Assembly (NCBI GenBank): GCA_049515175.1
Contig: JBEKUI010000238.1
Span: forward strand, 1-7,203
DNA: 7,203 nucleotides
Direction: 5' to 3'
From: JACQNR01 sp049515175
Lineage (GTDB): Bacteria > Acidobacteriota > Terriglobia > UBA7540
Shown here: in pieces, positions 1 to 6,020 of the stretch
Layout: each line of letters begins with the position of its first letter
Numbering within the stretch: the stretch's first letter is position 1
Translations under genes and position numbers: made by a program
The notes under the pieces: model-generated
What the model was told of the DNA's origin: nothing
Databases searched by the model: none
What the model saw: only the letters and a program-made list of their open reading frames with translations

Positions 1-122
1 ATCCTTCCCTGTCCCGTCTGACTATAACCGGCCAAGGCTCCTAGGCAGAGGGTTGCCAACAGGACCAGAATCCGGGTAATCCACGGTGTACCAAGATACA
101 CATAACTTCGCCTGACGCACAT
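1..122 (-). CDS. N-terminus of exported protein, probable TonB-dependent receptor (partial)
   Basis: Only 40 full codons are present; the gene continues past the left edge. The ATG at 120-122 follows a near-perfect ribosome binding site. The peptide starts MCVRRSYVYLGTPWITRILV, then has a hydrophobic stretch (LVLLATLCLGALAG) and a likely signal-peptidase region, and enters the mature part as YSQTGQGR. An arginine-rich start, one hydrophobic core and a QTGQGR-like opening just after the cleavage site are what I know from large acidobacterial outer-membrane receptors, where a carboxypeptidase-regulatory-like (ITGTV...) domain normally follows. That domain is outside the window, so export is well supported and the receptor identity is inference. 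The gene lies 199 bp downstream of the FadR-type regulator on the same strand and has its own weak promoter candidate. It could be any other secreted or outer-membrane protein. Confidence 0.6.
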   Translation of the reverse strand, partial: MCVRRSYVYLGTPWITRILVLLATLCLGALAGYSQTGQGR

Positions 123-129
123 TGCCTTA

Positions 130-136
130 CCTCCTT
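130..136 (-). promoter_or_regulatory. Strong Shine-Dalgarno site of the left-edge gene
   Basis: Read on the minus strand the site is AAGGAGG, within TAAGGAGGT, with seven bases between it and the ATG at 120-122. It is the best ribosome binding site in the window after which a host gene starts; the other host genes have weak or no recognisable sites. It fixes the start of the left-edge gene and implies high translation. Confidence 0.75.
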
Positions 137-151
137 AGGAAATTGACCCTG

Positions 152-180
152 AATATCCCGACGCGCTTACAAGACTTCAA
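152..180 (-). promoter_or_regulatory. Candidate sigma70-type promoter for the left-edge gene
   Basis: On the minus strand a TTGAAG -35 (175-180) and a GATATT -10 (152-157) are 17 bp apart, each matching four of six consensus bases. Transcription would start near 145, leaving a leader of about 23 bases that contains the strong Shine-Dalgarno. Both boxes are imperfect, so this is a candidate only. Read-through from the regulator gene upstream is the alternative, because I see no terminator between 321 and 181. Confidence 0.3.
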
Positions 181-184
181 TTTT

Positions 185-197
185 GGGCCGTAGGCCC
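185..197. repeat. Short perfect inverted repeat in the intergenic region
   Basis: GGGCC-GTA-GGCCC has 5-bp arms and a 3-base centre. It lies five bases upstream of the candidate -35 of the left-edge gene. No T-run follows on either strand in the right orientation, so it does not look like a terminator. It could be a protein-binding site or chance. Confidence 0.25.
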
Positions 198-321
198 GCC
201 TGCGAGGCCGACTCGATCCGTGTCTGTAAAGGACCAAGAACCTCGCCGCCGAAGAATATCTTTGCTCAGAGACTTGCCACTCCCCTTGCGACGGATTCTC
301 GCGTAATACCTAACACTCTCG

Positions 322-1068
322 TCATGCAGCGTAAGCTGGCTTTGCTTTCTGGCGCCTTCTCGCCTTCGCCAGATGGCGGGCCATAGTCTCTAGGTGACGA
401 GCCATCGCATCGCGGGCTTCACGAGGCTTGTGGTTCCGAACCGCCTCAAGAATCGATCCGTGCTGATTAAGGGCTTCCTCTGCCACCCCGGGCTCCTTTG
501 AAGTCACGGAAATCCATTGGGCCATCAAATTGCGAATTAGAGTCATGAATTGACTCAGGAGAGGATTTCCGGCTGCATCCGCCACGGCAAAATGGAAACC
601 TAGGTCAGCCTTGAGGAACTCCTCAAATGCACCTAGAGCGGCGTGCTTTTGCATGCCTTCAAGATGCCCTTGCATCACACGGATAGCTTTCGCGTCAGCG
701 TGCTTTGCAGCTAATCCCGCGAGTTCTACTTCTATCAACTTACGGGCATCAACAAGTGAGGAGAATTGAACCCCGAGATTGAAACCTAGTGATATGGGAC
801 CCACGAGGAAATCCGACCTCTCAGCTACAAAGGTCCCTTTTCCGCGCTCGACCCGAACGAGACCAACAACGGACAACGCTTTCAGGGCCTCGCGGATGGC
901 TCCCCTTCCGACGTTGAACTGCCTTGCCAATTCCAGCTCTGCAGGCAGCCGATCGCCGGCTTTATAGTGATCTTCCATGACAAGCCCTATCATTCTGCGG
1001 GCAATGGTCTCAAGCAGGGTTTCGCGTCCGCCAATGGGAGAGCCGATTTGATTCGATTCTGGTGTCAT
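322..1068 (-). CDS. GntR-family transcriptional regulator, FadR/FCD subfamily
   Basis: A 248-residue ligand-responsive DNA-binding protein, the usual length for the family. From the ATG at 1068, residues about 17-85 form the GntR winged helix-turn-helix (GDRLPAELELARQF, recognition helix VGRGAIREALKAL at 53-65, wing VRVERGKGTFVA). Residues about 107-225 form the all-helical FCD domain. D155, H159 (DLGFHFAVADAAGNP), H203 (NQHGSILEAV) and H225 (MARHLE) sit where FCD proteins bind a metal that helps hold a carboxylate ligand. A Lys/Arg-rich tail ends the protein. The reading frame can be extended 13 codons upstream, but that start lies above the predicted transcription start and inside the promoter, so I prefer 1068. 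FCD proteins usually sense small organic or sugar acids; the ligand here is unknown. It probably controls itself, and perhaps the receptor gene downstream. Confidence 0.93.
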   Translation of the reverse strand: MTPESNQIGSPIGGRETLLETIARRMIGLVMEDHYKAGDRLPAELELARQFNVGRGAIREALKALSVVGLVRVERGKGTFVAERSDFLVGPISLGFNLGVQFSSLVDARKLIEVELAGLAAKHADAKAIRVMQGHLEGMQKHAALGAFEEFLKADLGFHFAVADAAGNPLLSQFMTLIRNLMAQWISVTSKEPGVAEEALNQHGSILEAVRNHKPREARDAMARHLETMARHLAKARRRQKAKPAYAA

Positions 1069-1077
1069 GGTGTAGTG

Positions 1078-1098
1078 GTCCGATGTCGGACATCGCAC
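1078..1098. promoter_or_regulatory. Probable operator: near-perfect 21-bp palindrome at the regulator's own promoter
   Basis: The core CGATGTC-G-GACATCG (1081-1095) is a perfect inverted repeat. The arms extend to GT...AC at 1078-1079 and 1097-1098 with one mismatched pair (1080/1096). The centre has the GT-N3-AC arrangement typical of GntR-family sites. It overlaps the edge of the -10 box and covers the predicted transcription start (about 1090), and it ends ten bases before the start codon. Binding here would block the promoter, so negative autoregulation is the natural reading. The sequence is directly seen; the binding protein is inferred. Confidence 0.6.
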
Positions 1099-1126
1099 AA
1101 TAAGCACGCGAGTGCTTGGATGTCAA
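1097..1126 (-). promoter_or_regulatory. Sigma70-type promoter of the FadR-type regulator gene
   Basis: On the minus strand there is a consensus -35 TTGACA (1121-1126), an 18-bp spacer and a -10 TATTGT (1097-1102; four of six). The predicted start near 1090 gives a leader of about 22 bases before the ATG at 1068, with no clear Shine-Dalgarno. The promoter shares its -10 edge with the palindromic operator. Confidence 0.6.
1102..1117. repeat. Inverted repeat inside the promoter spacer
   Basis: AAGCAC-GCGA-GTGCTT is a perfect 6-bp inverted repeat with a 4-base centre, lying between the -35 and -10 boxes of the regulator promoter. It does not resemble the 1081-1095 palindrome, so if it is a binding site it is probably for a different protein. 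Because it is upstream of the predicted transcription start it should not act as an RNA hairpin. Confidence 0.4.
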
Positions 1127-1317
1127 GAGAAATCGTTGAGGGCTTTCCCCGTATTTTCGCTTGAGTTCGCCTAACTGGCAGATTTGGGGGGAGGGGTTTC
1201 TCTGGAAAACAAGACCGATGATCCCCTCGCGCTGATCGGATCGCAGGATCGGCCATCGCCCAAGCTGACGGCTGCGGAGTTGAAGCTTCTTTCCTGGAGA
1301 AGTTCGCGAGGCTGGAC

Positions 1318-3123
1318 TCAGGGCCGGCGAAATGGCTCGGCTTTTACGAGCCCCTTCCCTTCCTCGATTACGAGCAGGTGGTCCACGGGGGGACCCTGGA
1401 TCGTGTCAGTCTGGCCGCTGGGCCAGTGCAATTCCAGCCGGTCGATCTCGGTGGCTGAGCCTAATCCAAAATGCAAGCGGAGATCACTGGAGGAGAGATA
1501 ACTGCCACCGCTGCGAACCGTATCGTATTGCGTCAGGCCTCTGGCTACGACTTTGACCTCGGACCCGATCCCATCCCGGTTGCTCCTTGTGCCAATAGTC
1601 TTTACGAGAAGCGAGTGATTCCGGTTCTTGCGCGCATGATGCAAAAGGTCCGGCGCGTCGTTCATGTTGGTAACCAGTATTTCCAGATCTCCATCGTTAT
1701 CGTAGTCCGCAGTGGCCACGCCTCGACTCGCTCTCCGGATGGACAAGCCCGGTCCTGACTGCAATCCGACCTCATCAAACATGCCGTCGCCGCGATTATG
1801 GAACAGTAGATTGCGCTCAGCGTAAGTGATCCCCATGGGGTACTTATCGATGTCGGGGAAGACTTGCCCATTCGCCAGGAAAATGTCCTTCCACCCATCG
1901 TTGTCGTAGTCGAGAAATTTTGTTCCGAAGGTGGTAAAGAGCCAACCGACATCGGCTAGCCCGGCCGCATACGTCACGTCGCCGAACGTCCCATCCCGGT
2001 TATTGTGATAGAGGTTTTTTGTATCGTTTGAGAAGTTGCCCTTCACCAGATCGCCCCAACCATCATTGTCGTAGTCTGCGAAATCAGTGCCCATACCGGC
2101 CTGCTCCGCTCCCTCAAGGCTATAAGCGACACCCGCCTGCACGCCCACATCAGTGAACGTCCCATCACCATTATTGTGGTAGAGCGAACTGGGGGTTGAA
2201 TCATTCGCGACGTAGATATCTAAATGTCCATCCCGATCATAATCTCCCCAGACAACGCCGAGGCCGTAATACTGATTCGCGTCGATGCCCGCCTGCTTCG
2301 TGACATCGGTGAACGTTCCATTGCCGTTATTATGGAAAAGGAAGTCGCGCCCGCCCGGTAGGCCCCGTGGTCCGCAGAAGACGGGGATGGCACGATAGGT
2401 ACAATTGGGTGCGCTGCCGGGTTCACCCAAGTGCCCGAGTTCGATATCCACGTAATCGGTCACGTAGAGATCCAGGCGTCCATCGTTATCATAGTCACCG
2501 AAAGCACAGCTCATGCCCCAGCCGCGCCCGCGCACGCCGGATTTCTCAGTCACATCCGTGAAGGTCCCGTTGCCGTTGTTGTGATAAAGAACGTTCCCTC
2601 CGTAGTAGGTCACGTAGAGGTCGTCGTGCCCGTCATTGTCGTAGTCCCCGACGCAAACGCCCATGCCCCACCCGGCGTGATCGAGGCCGGAGCGTTCCGT
2701 CACGTCAGTAAAAGTGCCATTGCGATTGTTGCGGTAAAGGCGAGAACGCGGGCTGTCGCCGCGTTTCCAGTGCTCGAACGTCGAGCCGTTAACCAGTAAG
2801 AGGTCCGGGAAGCCGTCGTTGTCGTAATCGATCCAGGCGATGCCCCCACCGCCCTTAGCTTCAATGATGTAACGCTTCTCGGGTCCACAGTTGGTCGGGA
2901 CAAAGGAGATGCCGACCTTCGAGGCAACGTCCACAAAATCATTTGGGGTCGCGGAGTTTGCCGCAAGGGGTCCGCTTGATCTAGGTTGGGAGTTTTGTAT
3001 GATGTCTCCATGCAGGCGGCCACTGTTCGGAGTGTACGCCAACGTGCCCAACGCGACAGCCGCTAGGGCGACGGGAGGCATTAGTCTGCGGGTAAGAGTT
3101 ATCAAGTTTTTCCCCCGGGCCAC
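1318..3123 (-). CDS. Secreted CRTAC1-type FG-GAP/VCBS repeat protein with ASPIC/UnbV C-terminus
   Basis: A 601-residue exported protein, predicted to be a calcium-binding beta-propeller used for binding ligands or surfaces. The GTG at 3123 gives a Sec-type signal (RGKNLITLTRR, then MPPVALAAVALGTLAY). An ATG at 3081 would remove the basic part, and an in-frame stop lies seven codons upstream of the GTG. Seven D-x-D-x-D-G calcium motifs start at residues 99, 160, 210, 294, 350, 405 and 473, mostly DYDNDG, each followed by a hydrophobic strand, with NGTFTDV or similar turns between them. Residues about 503-590 (GIGSEVKVV, SGGSYLSSSDLRLHFGLG, LELHWPSGQTDTI) form the ASPIC/UnbV domain. C241 and C250 form a C-x8-C-G-P loop. 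The gene lies 57 bp after the TPR gene with no terminator between, so they are probably co-transcribed. The substrate is unknown; enzymatic activity is not indicated. Confidence 0.9.
   Translation of the reverse strand: MARGKNLITLTRRLMPPVALAAVALGTLAYTPNSGRLHGDIIQNSQPRSSGPLAANSATPNDFVDVASKVGISFVPTNCGPEKRYIIEAKGGGGIAWIDYDNDGFPDLLLVNGSTFEHWKRGDSPRSRLYRNNRNGTFTDVTERSGLDHAGWGMGVCVGDYDNDGHDDLYVTYYGGNVLYHNNGNGTFTDVTEKSGVRGRGWGMSCAFGDYDNDGRLDLYVTDYVDIELGHLGEPGSAPNCTYRAIPVFCGPRGLPGGRDFLFHNNGNGTFTDVTKQAGIDANQYYGLGVVWGDYDRDGHLDIYVANDSTPSSLYHNNGDGTFTDVGVQAGVAYSLEGAEQAGMGTDFADYDNDGWGDLVKGNFSNDTKNLYHNNRDGTFGDVTYAAGLADVGWLFTTFGTKFLDYDNDGWKDIFLANGQVFPDIDKYPMGITYAERNLLFHNRGDGMFDEVGLQSGPGLSIRRASRGVATADYDNDGDLEILVTNMNDAPDLLHHARKNRNHSLLVKTIGTRSNRDGIGSEVKVVARGLTQYDTVRSGGSYLSSSDLRLHFGLGSATEIDRLELHWPSGQTDTIQGPPVDHLLVIEEGKGLVKAEPFRRP
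1690..2829 (-). repeat. Degenerate tandem coding repeats (seven FG-GAP calcium motifs)
   Basis: The stretch from residue 99 to 478 of the CRTAC1-type protein carries seven near-identical D-x-D-x-D-G codon blocks, seen on the plus strand as variants of gttgtcgtagtc. They are spaced 61, 50, 84, 56, 55 and 68 residues apart. The 84-residue gap holds the two-cysteine loop insertion. These are protein-domain repeats, not satellite DNA. Confidence 0.75.
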
Positions 3124-3180
3124 GCGAGGTGGGGCGCTGTAGGGTCAGGCGGCGTCGAGGCACAACCAAGAATGGGCGGT

Positions 3181-4131
3181 CTACTCTCGCCTGTCCGCAA
3201 TTCCCGAAAGTTGGTGTTGAATGCGTGCATGAAGATCGGCGACCACCCGGAATTCTCGCTCCGCGTCTTCTTTTCTCCCCATCTGTTGATAAAGGCGCGC
3301 CAGAGCGTAGTGACACCGCGCACTACCTGGATTCGCCGCCAGCGCCCGCTTGAACTCGGCTTCCGCCTCTGGCCACTGCCTCCTACTAACGAGGACGCGT
3401 CCGAGGCCGTAGTGAGGCTCGAACGCTTCGGGTTTTAGCTCTGCGCTTCTCCGAAGCAGAGGTTCTGCCACATCGACGTTGTCACGGTCGAGTTCAATAT
3501 TACCAGCAAGCCAGTATGCCCCATAGAAATCCGCGTTGAGGTCGATCTCTTTGCGGAACTCTTCGAGGGCTTCCTTTAGATATCCCAAACTCAGCAGCCC
3601 ATAACCCAGGTGATAATGAGCTAAGGGAAGATTCGGCCAGATCGATAGGGCAGTCCTAAACTCCTGAATGCCAGCAAGTGGTCGGTTCAAATTATGGTAG
3701 ACACGCCCGAGGAGCACGTGGGCTGGTGCATCTCGTGGGTTGTCGCGCAGAAGGGTCTCTAGCGATGCGGCAGCTTCAGAATATTCATTTAAGCTCAAAT
3801 CAACCAGCGCGAGATTGTAGAAATTCAGACGATTACTCGAATCGAGCTCAATAGCACGGCGGAACGCTGCGCGTGCCTCATCATTCAGCTCCTTTTTGAA
3901 TAGCGAAATGCCGAGCAACTGGTACATTTGCGAGGAAAGCGGATACCGGCTAACGCCTAAGCGCGCGTCTTGGAGCGCCCTATCAAACTGGCCGATTTGT
4001 ATGTAATGCGCAATCTGAGACTCGAGCGTACCTTCAGAACTCTGCGCCAAAATCGAAGTGATCAGATACGGAGGGGGCGAGTAAGACAGCAGCGCAAAAA
4101 GAACAATCACGCGCATTCCGATCACGTTCAC
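3181..4131 (-). CDS. Exported tetratricopeptide-repeat (TPR) protein
   Basis: A 316-residue helical scaffold protein. From the GTG at 4131 the first 29 residues read as a signal peptide (MRVIVLFALL core, possible cleavage after SILA), so it should act in the periplasm or be anchored outside. Residues about 35-305 form eight 34-residue TPR units with the usual G/A/Y-x-L-G and A-x-x-x-F/L-x-x-A-x-x-x-x-P spacing, for example YQLLGISLFKKELNDEARAA, AHYHLGYGLLSLGYLKEALE and RCHYALARLYQQMGRKEDAE. There is no attached enzymatic domain. An in-frame stop lies two codons upstream of the GTG. The promoter at 4138-4167 predicts a start close to 4131, so translation is either leaderless from the GTG or begins at the ATG at 4116. 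It is first in a probable operon with the FG-GAP gene. TPR units bind proteins, and the FG-GAP neighbour is the obvious partner (inference). Confidence 0.85.
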   Translation of the reverse strand: MNVIGMRVIVLFALLSYSPPPYLITSILAQSSEGTLESQIAHYIQIGQFDRALQDARLGVSRYPLSSQMYQLLGISLFKKELNDEARAAFRRAIELDSSNRLNFYNLALVDLSLNEYSEAAASLETLLRDNPRDAPAHVLLGRVYHNLNRPLAGIQEFRTALSIWPNLPLAHYHLGYGLLSLGYLKEALEEFRKEIDLNADFYGAYWLAGNIELDRDNVDVAEPLLRRSAELKPEAFEPHYGLGRVLVSRRQWPEAEAEFKRALAANPGSARCHYALARLYQQMGRKEDAEREFRVVADLHARIQHQLSGIADRRE

Positions 4132-4137
4132 GCATTA

Positions 4138-4167
4138 ATGCTACTCATCGTCCTGTAGGCGTGTCAA
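4138..4167 (-). promoter_or_regulatory. Probable promoter of the TPR/FG-GAP operon
   Basis: On the minus strand there is a consensus -35 TTGACA (4162-4167), an 18-bp spacer and a -10 TAGCAT (4138-4143; four of six). The expected start is about 4131, at or beside the GTG of the TPR gene. I see no palindrome like the 1081-1095 operator near it, so nothing here shows control by the FadR-type regulator. Confidence 0.5.
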
Positions 4168-4300
4168 GGAACGTGGAATGCTGTTCTCCAGGGGCTCATG
4201 CGCCAATAAGCTGGACCAGGCTCAAACCGTACTCTGCATGTGCGCGGGCGAAAGAAGGTTCGACACCTTTTGGACAGACTTTTCGGTCAAGCCATTTATG

Positions 4301-4311
4301 ACCGGATTTCC
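4301..4311. repeat. Candidate left terminal inverted repeat of the IS
   Basis: ACCGGATTTCC matches the complement of 5958-5969 with a single one-base gap, and weaker similarity continues inward for about a dozen bases. It lies 96 bp before the transposase start. Found by eye only. Confidence 0.35.
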
Positions 4312-4375
4312 GATATGGGTCTCGGCTACTGAATCTTTGCTAATCTCCGACGACTTTATTCATGTGGGTTTCAAC

Positions 4376-4403
4376 GTGCTGAAGATGTTTCGGAGGTCAG
4401 CAC
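4376..4403 (+). promoter_or_regulatory. Stem-loop enclosing the transposase ribosome binding site
   Basis: GTGCTGA (4376-4382) and TCAGCAC (4397-4403) are perfect 7-bp complements with a 14-base loop. The loop ends in the Shine-Dalgarno GGAGG (4392-4396), which abuts the 3' arm, and the ATG follows three bases after the stem. When formed in RNA the stem would block ribosome access. Several other IS families limit transposase translation from outside transcripts this way; its use here is inference. Confidence 0.5.
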
Positions 4404-4406
4404 CCC

Positions 4407-5736
4407 ATGGGTGAAAAACCAAATCAGGCCTTTCAGCTCTCGTTCAATGCTTCCTTGAGGGTCGATTTCCAGGGATTACGAGTCACTTCCGATGGTGGCT
4501 TGATTCTAGTGCGCGAGTTGGACGAACGTTTGGGATTGGGCGAACTCATTGACCAACACCTGACCGATTCTCGGGGGAAGAACACACAGTTGCCCCTCGC
4601 TGACCTGCTGCGGCAATCGGTCTACAGCCGCCTGGCGGGCTACGAAGACGTGAACGACGCCGAGCGACTCTCCCAAGATCTAACCTTCCGACTGATCGGC
4701 TCCGAGAAGATCTGGGAGCGGGGCGCGGCCTTGACTTCGAGGTTGCAGTCGTTCGAGAAGGAATTGCTGACGCAGGAGGAGAATCTTGCCGGGCTGGCGG
4801 CGATCAATCGCGACTTGATCGCCAAGGCGGAGGTTGTCGAGTCTCCGCAGCGCGTCGTGCTGGACATGGACTCGACCGAGATCCCCGTGTACGGCCAGCA
4901 GGAGAACAGCGCCTACAATGGCCATTTCGAGTCCACCTGCTATCACCCGCTGCTGCTGTTCAATCGCGAGGGGGATTGTCTGGCGGCCAAGCTGCGGCCC
5001 GGCAACGTGCACAGCGCCGAGGGCTGGGAAGAACTCTTGCTACCCGAGATCAGACGGCAGCAGAAGCTGGACAAGGAGGTGGTGTTTCGCGCCCATGCCG
5101 CCTTTGCCAAGCCGGAGATCTACGAGGCCCTGGAGGAGCGGGGCGTGAAGTATGCCATCCGCATACCGGCCAACGACAGCCTAGAGCGGGACATCGAGGA
5201 GTTGCTGACACGCCCGGTGGGGCGGCCGAGTCATAAACCAGTGGTCTGGTACAAGGGCTTCCTCTACCAAGCAGCCAGTTGGAAGACGGCGCGGCGGGTG
5301 GTGGCGAAGGTGGAGTTCCACTTCGGGGAGCTGTTCCCTCGAGTCGGATTCATCGTGACCAACCTGGAGACGGACAGCCGGGCCGTGGTCCGTTTCTACA
5401 ACAAGCGGGGCACGGCTGAGCAGTGGATCAAAGAAGGCAAGCAGACGGTGAAGATGACCCGGCTGAGCTGCCATCGGTTCCGGTCCAACGAGGTGCGGGC
5501 TCTGGCTGAGCGTGATCGCGTACAACCTGGGGAATCTGTGGCGGCGGCTGGTGCTGCCCAAGAGGATCGACCACTGGTCCCTGACGAGCCTGCAGCAGCG
5601 GTTGGTGAAGACCGGTGGACGTTTGATCAAGCACGCCCGGTACTACTGGCTGCTGTTGGCGGAGAGCCATATGACGCGGCGCCTGTTTGGAGCCATGCTG
5701 TGCAGGATTGCGGCCCTATCCTCTCCGGCGGGGTAG
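4407..5736 (+). pseudogene. IS1380-family transposase, frameshifted and lacking a catalytic Asp
   Basis: A DDE transposase that would cut and join the ends of the element. Codons 1-364 (4407-5498) read MGEKPNQAFQLSFNASLRVD onward, with the DNA-binding N-terminus, the first catalytic region LDMDST (D153/D155), and the acidic Y-x-K-R-G-T-A-E-Q-W-I-K-E-G-K block (E338). After NEVR the frame breaks: there is one extra G in the GGG at 5497-5499. From 5500 the next frame continues the family C-terminus (LWLSVIAYNLGNLWRRLVLP, then KHARYYWLLLAESHMTRRLF) to the TAG at 5734-5736. The repaired product would be 442 residues, normal for the family. The unrepaired frame runs on to 5972 as unrelated residues. 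Position 230 is His (FRAHAAFAKPEIY) where the family has Asp. Upstream is GGAGG at ten bases. The protein is probably non-functional twice over; a sequencing error could explain one change. Confidence 0.9.
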
Positions 5737-5957
5737 GTGAGCCGCCGACCGAAGCCGATTTCAGCGACGAAAGATGCAGGGGAAGGAAAAGTGCCGGCGG
5801 CATTGGGCAAAAGAGAGGCCGTTTCGGGCTTTGGCATTCTCAGAAGTGGCAAAACAGGCCCCTTCCGTGGGCGCTGGAGGCTCCGAACGCTGAAAACTCG
5901 ACCGGCCATTGCATTGAGAAGCAGTTATATGTTACCAGTCGATCGCGAAGTCAAAAT

Positions 5958-5969
5958 GGAAATTCCGGT
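5958..5969. repeat. Candidate right terminal inverted repeat of the IS
   Basis: GGAAATTCCGGT is the complement of the left candidate with one extra base. It lies 221 bp after the transposase stop, and the following host sequence begins TAACAC. Confidence 0.35.
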
Positions 5970-5991
5970 TAACACAACCCATTCGCACAGG

Positions 5992-6020
5992 GGGGACGGC
6001 GGGTGCCGTTCCCTTTTTTT
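5992..6020 (+). terminator. Intrinsic terminator between the IS and the second CRTAC1-type gene
   Basis: GGGGACGGC (5992-6000) pairs with GCCGTTCCC (6005-6013) over nine base pairs with one G-U, a 4-base GGGT loop, and seven T residues right after (6014-6020). This is the textbook form. It reads on the plus strand, so it would stop transcripts coming out of the IS. It is 55 bp before the start codon of the next gene, so it would also act on that gene's leader if its promoter lies upstream of 5992. Confidence 0.82.

Larger units (their letters stand above)
4301..5969 (+). mobile_element. IS1380-family insertion sequence, inactivated (approximate ends)
   Basis: The transposase gene identifies the family with confidence; the ends are less certain. 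An imperfect terminal inverted repeat, ACCGGATTTCC at 4301-4311 against GGAAATTCCGGT at 5958-5969, gives 1669 bp, close to the usual length of the family (around 1.65 kb). Flanking four-base sequences (TATG on the left, TAAC on the right) do not match, so no target duplication is visible. This would fit an old insertion, a rearrangement, or wrongly placed ends. It sits between two divergent host transcription units, in what was probably their shared upstream region. Confidence 0.5.

Noticed and set aside
1204..1265. Possible minus-strand terminator after the FG-GAP gene (CGATG/CATCG and GATCC/GGATC arms, then TCTTGTTTT)
   Set aside because: The stem is interrupted, the loop is long and the T-run is broken; too weak to call.
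1184..1317. Plus-strand open stretch (LENKTDDPLALIGSQDRPSP...) in the gap after the minus-strand FG-GAP gene
   Set aside because: It briefly looks protein-like, but continues into the antisense of the FG-GAP gene and matches no family I know.
1690..2829. Repeated gttgtcgtagtc-like blocks as a possible CRISPR or satellite array
   Set aside because: Spacing is irregular and every block encodes the DYDNDG calcium motif in one frame; these are protein repeats.
4178..4414. Open frame of 78 codons before the transposase
   Set aside because: It crosses the candidate left end of the IS and overlaps the transposase start, has no family resemblance and no good ribosome binding site.
5741..5801. GCCGCCG/CGGCGGC inverted pair in the IS right end
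   Set aside because: Seven-base GC-rich arms with a 47-base loop are easily met by chance, and no T-run follows.
5500..5972. C-terminal 150-odd residues of the unbroken 521-residue frame starting at 4407
   Set aside because: After the extra G the frame is no longer that of the transposase; the adjacent frame carries the recognisable family C-terminus, so the long tail is an artefact of the frameshift.
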